From Actinomycetota bacterium (GTDB lineage Bacteria > Actinomycetota > Actinomycetes > Streptosporangiales > Streptosporangiaceae), in contig QGUZ01000246.1 of assembly GCA_003242605.1 (NCBI GenBank), positions 1 to 7,600 on the forward strand: a stretch of DNA of 7,600 bases, in the 5' to 3' direction. Shown here piece after piece: positions 4,350 to 7,600 of the stretch. Below the pieces are notes generated by a model. That model was not told the origin of the DNA, ran no database searches, and saw only the letters and a list, made by a program, of their open reading frames with translations. Positions within the stretch are counted from its first letter, which is position 1. Every line of letters begins with the position of its first letter. A program made the position numbers and the translations under genes.

Positions 4350-5486
4350 GTGATGTTCCGGGTCGACCGAGACGTACTCGCGGAGGCCGTCGCATGGACG
4401 GCCCGCAGGCTGCCGACCCGACCGTCCCAGCCGGTGCTCGCCGGCATGCGACTGGAGGTCACCGAGGACCAGCAGCTCAAGCTGTCGAGCTTCGACTACG
4501 AGGTCTCGGCCGAGGTGACGCTGGAGCCGCAGGTCGGCGAACCCGGGGTGGTCCTCGTCTCCGGCAGGCTGCTCGCCGAGATCACCAAGGCGCTCCCCGC
4601 CCACCCCGTGGACTTCTCGGTGGACGGCACCAAGGCGGTGGTCACCTGCGGCAACTCCCGGTTCACGCTGCAGACGATGCCGGTGGACGAGTACCCGTCC
4701 CTGCCGGTCATGCCCCCGGCCGCGGGCCGGGTCGGCAGCGACGTGTTCGCCTCGGCCGTCGCGCAGGTCGCGGTCGCCGTGGGCAAGGACGACACGCTGC
4801 CGATGCTCACCGGCGTGCGCATGGAGATCGAGGGCGACACCATCACCCTCGCCGCCACCGACCGCTACCGGCTCGCCGTACGCGAGCTGAAGTGGCAGCC
4901 GAACTCCGACGACATCTCCGCGGTCGCGATGATCCCCGGCCGCACCCTCGCCGACATGGCGAAGACCCTCACCACGGGCGCCGAGGTGGAGATCGCGCTC
5001 AGCTCCACCGGCGGCGCCGGCGAGGGCATGATCGGGTTCTCCAGCGGCGGCCGCCGCACCACCACCCGGCTGCTCGACCCCGAGTTCCCCAAGTACCGTT
5101 CGCTGCTGCCCACCGAGTTCTCCGCCCGGGCCGACCTCGCCACCGGCCCGTTCGTGGAGGCGGTCAAGCGGGTCGCGCTCGTGGCCGAGCGCAACACCCC
5201 GGTACGGCTCGCCTTCACCCAGGGCGAGGTGGTCCTGGAGGCCGCGAGCGGCGACGAGGCCCAGGCCGTGGAGGTGCTCCCCGCCGAGTTCGAGGGCGAG
5301 GACATCAACATCGCGTTCAACCACCAGTTCCTGCTGGAGGGCCTGCAGGCGATCGACTCCGACGTGGCCCGCATGCAGTTCACCACCGCGACCAAGCCCG
5401 CCATCCTCACCGGCGGCAAGAACACCGAGGACGAGGAGGTGCCGGACTACCGGTACCTGATCATGCCGATCCGGCTGTCCGGCTAG
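4350..5486 (+). CDS. dnaN: DNA polymerase III sliding clamp (beta subunit)
   Basis: DnaN forms a dimeric ring around DNA that tethers the replicative polymerase and recruits many repair proteins. The 378 residues agree with the family length (about 366-380) and with three repeated clamp folds of roughly 120 residues each. Visible family marks are VDRDVLAEAVAW near the N-terminus, AATDRYRLAVRELKW in the second domain and the C-terminal YRYLIMPIRLSG, where M372, P373 and R375 correspond to the partner-binding pocket of the E. coli clamp. AGGAGG (4335-4340) precedes two possible starts, GTG 4350 (9 bases) and ATG 4353 (12 bases). I chose GTG because MMFRVDRDVL then aligns with the usual MKIRVERDVL start and the spacing is better. 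It is followed after 63 bases by gnd with no terminator seen, so the two may be co-transcribed. Confidence 0.97.
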   Translation: MMFRVDRDVLAEAVAWTARRLPTRPSQPVLAGMRLEVTEDQQLKLSSFDYEVSAEVTLEPQVGEPGVVLVSGRLLAEITKALPAHPVDFSVDGTKAVVTCGNSRFTLQTMPVDEYPSLPVMPPAAGRVGSDVFASAVAQVAVAVGKDDTLPMLTGVRMEIEGDTITLAATDRYRLAVRELKWQPNSDDISAVAMIPGRTLADMAKTLTTGAEVEIALSSTGGAGEGMIGFSSGGRRTTTRLLDPEFPKYRSLLPTEFSARADLATGPFVEAVKRVALVAERNTPVRLAFTQGEVVLEAASGDEAQAVEVLPAEFEGEDINIAFNHQFLLEGLQAIDSDVARMQFTTATKPAILTGGKNTEDEEVPDYRYLIMPIRLSG

Positions 5487-5549
5487 GCTCGCCCACGTGG
5501 CGGGACAGGGCCCGGCACGCGAAGGCGACCCACAGGGAGTGAGGGACCG

Positions 5550-6512
5550 ATGCAGATCGGCATGGTCGGGCTCGGCAGGATGGGCGGCAACATGGCCGAA
5601 CGGCTGCGCCGCGGCGGCCACGAGGTGATCGGCTACGACCGCAATCCCGGGGTGAGCGACGTCGGCAGCCTGGCGGAGCTGGTCGACCGGCTCACGACGC
5701 CGCGCACGGTGTGGGTGATGGTGCCCTCCGGCGAGCCCACCCGGGCGACCGTGGCCGAGCTCGCCGAGCTCCTCTCCCCCGGCGACCTCGTCGTCGACGG
5801 CGGCAACTCGCACTACGCCGACGACCGCGGGCACGCCGAGCGGCTCGGCGCGAAGGGCATCGGCTTCGTCGACGTCGGGGTGAGCGGCGGCGTGTGGGGG
5901 CTGGACCACGGGTACGCGCTCATGGTCGGCGGCACCGCCGAGGACGTCCGGCGGCTGATGCCGATCTTCGAGACGCTCAAGCCGGCAGGCGAGGACGGCT
6001 TCGTGCACGCCGGCGGCCACGGCGCGGGCCACTTCGCGAAGATGGTCCACAACGGCATCGAGTACGGCATGATGCAGGCCCTCGCCGAGGGCTGGGAGCT
6101 GCTCGAGGCCTCCGAACTCGTGACCGACGTCGCGGGCTGCTTCCGCAGCTGGCGCAGCGGCACGGTGATCCGGTCCTGGCTGCTCGACCTGCTCGTGCGG
6201 GCGCTGGAGGACGACGCGGAGCTGTCGCGGCTGCGCGGGTACGCCGAGGACTCCGGCGAGGGCCGCTGGGCCGTGCAGGCCGCCGTGGAGCATGCGGTGC
6301 CGCTGCCGGTCATCACCGCGGCCCTGTACGCGCGGTTCGCGTCCCGGCAGCCGGACTCCCCGGCGATGAAGGTGGTGGCGGCGCTGCGCAACCAGTTCGG
6401 CGGCCATGCCCTGACGAGCGCGACGAGCGCCGCTCCGGGCACCGCCGACCGGTCCGCGACGGGCGACGCCGCCGGCGCGGAGACGGATCCGCCGATTGAG
6501 ACCGAAAAGTAA
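5550..6512 (+). CDS. gnd: 6-phosphogluconate dehydrogenase, decarboxylating (short form)
   Basis: The enzyme oxidatively decarboxylates 6-phosphogluconate to ribulose 5-phosphate in the pentose phosphate pathway. Seen here: Rossmann motif GLGRMG (7-12), DGGNSHY (83-89), VSGGVWG (111-117), the catalytic block HFAKMVHNGIEYG with K164, H167, N168 and E171, and SGEGRW (235-240). At 320 residues it belongs to the short GntZ/YqeC-like subfamily (about 300), not the roughly 470-residue form. The acidic D30 in YDRNP at the end of the second beta strand hints at NAD rather than NADP, as reported for some short forms; this is inference. After NQFGGHAL the last 30 or so residues are an Ala/Thr/Ser-rich tail not typical of the family. 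GAGGGA and AGGGAG lie just before the ATG. A gnd gene between dnaN and recF is typical of Streptomyces and relatives, although it has no known role in replication. Confidence 0.94.
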   Translation: MQIGMVGLGRMGGNMAERLRRGGHEVIGYDRNPGVSDVGSLAELVDRLTTPRTVWVMVPSGEPTRATVAELAELLSPGDLVVDGGNSHYADDRGHAERLGAKGIGFVDVGVSGGVWGLDHGYALMVGGTAEDVRRLMPIFETLKPAGEDGFVHAGGHGAGHFAKMVHNGIEYGMMQALAEGWELLEASELVTDVAGCFRSWRSGTVIRSWLLDLLVRALEDDAELSRLRGYAEDSGEGRWAVQAAVEHAVPLPVITAALYARFASRQPDSPAMKVVAALRNQFGGHALTSATSAAPGTADRSATGDAAGAETDPPIETEK

Positions 6513-6642
6513 TCCACAGGCTCCGCGAGATATCCACAGGTGGCCGTGTACACCGTCTGACCAGGTATGACAGGCGTTTCCGGGTCGCGAGCCGGAGGGT
6601 TATCCACAGCCTGCGGACGGTAATTGCCCCAGCTGTGGACAA
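6510..6642. promoter_or_regulatory. DnaA-box cluster between gnd and recF
   Basis: TAATCCACA (6510-6518, overlapping the gnd stop codon) and ATATCCACA (6530-6538) have one mismatch each. TTATCCACA (6600-6608) and TGTGGACAA (6634-6642) are perfect, the last on the opposite strand. They sit about 130-265 bases before recF and over 2.2 kb from oriC proper. They could regulate recF, titrate DnaA, or form an outlying part of the origin. The rest of the gap (6643-6761) is very G+C-rich with a repeated GCCCGGGC (6729-6736, 6739-6746) that might end gnd transcription. Confidence 0.65.
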
Positions 6643-6761
6643 CCGTGCGGCCCCGGCGCACACCCCGGTCCCCGATTTGACGAACGCCCGCTGGCCGTTC
6701 TCACGCCCGGCGCCGGCCGCCGCCCGCGGCCCGGGCACGCCCGGGCGGCCGCTCGTCCGGC

Positions 6762-6775
6762 TACGCTCGGGGGAG
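6762..6775 (+). promoter_or_regulatory. Possible -10 element of a leaderless recF transcript
   Basis: TACGCT (6762-6767) fits the TANNNT -10 pattern, and the recF GTG begins eight bases after it ends, exactly where transcription would start. The only purine-rich sequence, GGGGGAG, touches the start codon and is too close to act as a ribosome site. Leaderless GTG genes with this geometry are common in actinobacteria. No clear -35 is seen, so this is tentative. Confidence 0.35.
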
Positions 6776-7600
6776 TGCACGTCGCCCACCTGTCGCTGAC
6801 CGACTTCCGCTCGTACCCGGCGGCCGAGCTCGAGCTGGAGCCGGGCGTGACCGCGTTCGTCGGGCCGAACGGGCACGGCAAGACGAACCTGGTCGAGGCG
6901 GTGGGCTACGTGGCGACCCAGTCGAGCCACCGGGTCGCCTCCGACGGCCCGCTGGTACGGCACGGCGCGGCCCGCGCGTTCGTGCGCGCGGCCGTGGTGC
7001 GCGACGACCGGCGGGCGCTCATCGAGCTGGAGATCAACCCGGGCCGGTCGAACCGGGCCCGGCTCAACCGTTCCCCCGTCCCCCGCGCCCGCGACGTGCT
7101 CGGCCTGCTGCGGTCGGTGCTGTTCGCCCCCGAGGACCTCGCCATGGTGAAGGGCGACCCGGCCGAGCGGCGCCGGTTCCTCGACGAGCTGCTGGTCGCC
7201 CGCGCCCCCCGGTTCGCCGGCGTGCGCGCGGACTACGAGCGGGTGCTCAAGCAGCGCGGCGCCCTGCTGCGCGCCGCCGCGGCCGCCCGGGCGGGCCGGG
7301 GCCGCAGCGCGCGGCGGCTGGAGGACGAGGCCGCGTTCGCCGCGGCCGGGGCCGGGGACGTGCTGAGCACACTCGAGGTGTGGGACGCGCACCTCGCCCG
7401 GATCGGGGCCGAGCTGCTCGCCGCCCGGCTCGACCTGGTGGAGGCGCTGCGGCCGCTGGTGGCCAAGGCGTACGCCGCGCTCGCCCCCTCCTCCGGCACC
7501 GCCGACCTGCGCTACCGCTCCAGCCTGTCCACGATCGGCGGGCAGGCCACGTTGTCCACCGGAGGTGGACCATTCGCACAGTCCACCGGAGGTGGACGAT
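6775..7600 (+). CDS. recF: DNA replication and repair protein RecF, N-terminal 275 residues (cut by window edge)
   Basis: RecF is an SMC-like ATPase. With RecO and RecR it loads RecA at single-strand gaps and stalled forks. The reading from GTG 6775 begins (M)HVAHLSLTDFRSY, the standard actinobacterial RecF start. It contains Walker A GPNGHGKT (30-37), SHRVASDGPLVRHG, NRARLNRS, and VLFAPEDLAMVKGDPAERRRFLDE (115-138, given here as the conserved FAPEDL and KGDPAERRRFLD blocks), followed by an Arg/Ala-rich helical stretch and LEVWDAHLARIGAELL. The signature motif and Walker B lie beyond the window. Usual length is about 370-400 residues. Residues 251-275 are an odd Gly/Ser/Thr repeat where homologs have a short variable segment. 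The frame is open to base 7600. It is the normal fourth gene after dnaA-dnaN-gnd. Confidence 0.94.
   Translation, partial: MHVAHLSLTDFRSYPAAELELEPGVTAFVGPNGHGKTNLVEAVGYVATQSSHRVASDGPLVRHGAARAFVRAAVVRDDRRALIELEINPGRSNRARLNRSPVPRARDVLGLLRSVLFAPEDLAMVKGDPAERRRFLDELLVARAPRFAGVRADYERVLKQRGALLRAAAAARAGRGRSARRLEDEAAFAAAGAGDVLSTLEVWDAHLARIGAELLAARLDLVEALRPLVAKAYAALAPSSGTADLRYRSSLSTIGGQATLSTGGGPFAQSTGGGR
7525..7600 (+). repeat. 27-bp tandem repeat with internal palindrome inside recF
   Basis: Three units begin at 7525, 7552 and 7579, each nine codons, giving LSTIGGQAT, LSTGGGPFA and QSTGGGR and running off the window. The last two units share an identical 17-base core, GTCCACCGGAGGTGGAC (7554-7570 and 7581-7597), itself a perfect inverted repeat of 7-bp arms around GGA. 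The array keeps the reading frame. The unit start TTGTCCACC is one base from a DnaA box. More copies may follow beyond the window. Confidence 0.7.

Noticed and set aside
4194..6407. 737-codon open frame on the minus strand opposite dnaN and gnd
   Set aside because: Spans two well-supported genes on the other strand and shows only His/Arg/Gly-rich complement-type sequence.
6677..6682. TTGACG as the -35 of a recF promoter
   Set aside because: Nothing near 6699-6706 resembles a -10 hexamer.
1..7600. Mobile elements, tRNA genes or a defence or biosynthetic system
   Set aside because: Every gene is a recognised core gene in its usual order; no transposase, integrase, terminal repeats or tRNA-like sequence was found.

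Overview
The window is a chromosomal replication-origin (oriC) neighbourhood from a high-G+C actinobacterium. The DNA is very G+C-rich by eye, coding third positions are overwhelmingly G or C, and GTG starts are common. The gene order yidC-yidD-rnpA-rpmH <-> dnaA-oriC-dnaN-gnd-recF is the one known from Streptomyces and its relatives. The decarboxylating 6-phosphogluconate dehydrogenase between dnaN and recF, and the long Pro/Gly-rich DnaA linker, point to the Streptomyces/Streptosporangiales side of the phylum. A Streptosporangiales member is my best guess, but this is inference and no species is claimed.

Layout. Leftward (minus strand): the 5' end of yidC (1-182, cut by the window edge), yidD (187-468), rnpA (465-851) and rpmH (1022-1159). 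They are tightly packed or overlapping, apart from a 170-bp rpmH-rnpA gap that carries competing inverted repeats. A 620-bp divergent intergenic region (1160-1779) holds a candidate rpmH promoter, a candidate dnaA promoter and many DnaA-box-like sequences. Rightward (plus strand): dnaA (1780-3672), then a 677-bp gene-free oriC (3673-4349), dnaN (4350-5486), gnd (5550-6512), a 262-bp gap with DnaA boxes, and the first 275 codons of recF (6775 to the window end).

How it works together. DnaA binds 9-bp boxes (TTRTCCACA in either orientation) and melts the origin. DnaN is the sliding clamp loaded onto the new primers, and RecF acts on gapped or stalled forks. RpmH, RnpA, YidD and YidC supply a ribosomal protein, the protein subunit of RNase P and the membrane-insertion machinery. 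Eight perfect DnaA boxes occur, two in each of three of the four regions and one on either side within oriC: upstream of dnaA (1502, 1722), inside the dnaA linker (2148, 2409), in oriC (3705, 4238) and upstream of recF (6600, 6634). Many more sites have one or two mismatches.

No unfamiliar multi-gene system is present; every protein gene is a recognised core gene. The unusual material is in the DNA itself: arrays of DnaA-box-like 9-mers repeated about every 11 bp, a set of boxes written into the dnaA linker by atypical codons, a box cluster in front of recF, alternative hairpins between rpmH and rnpA, and a 27-bp tandem repeat inside recF.
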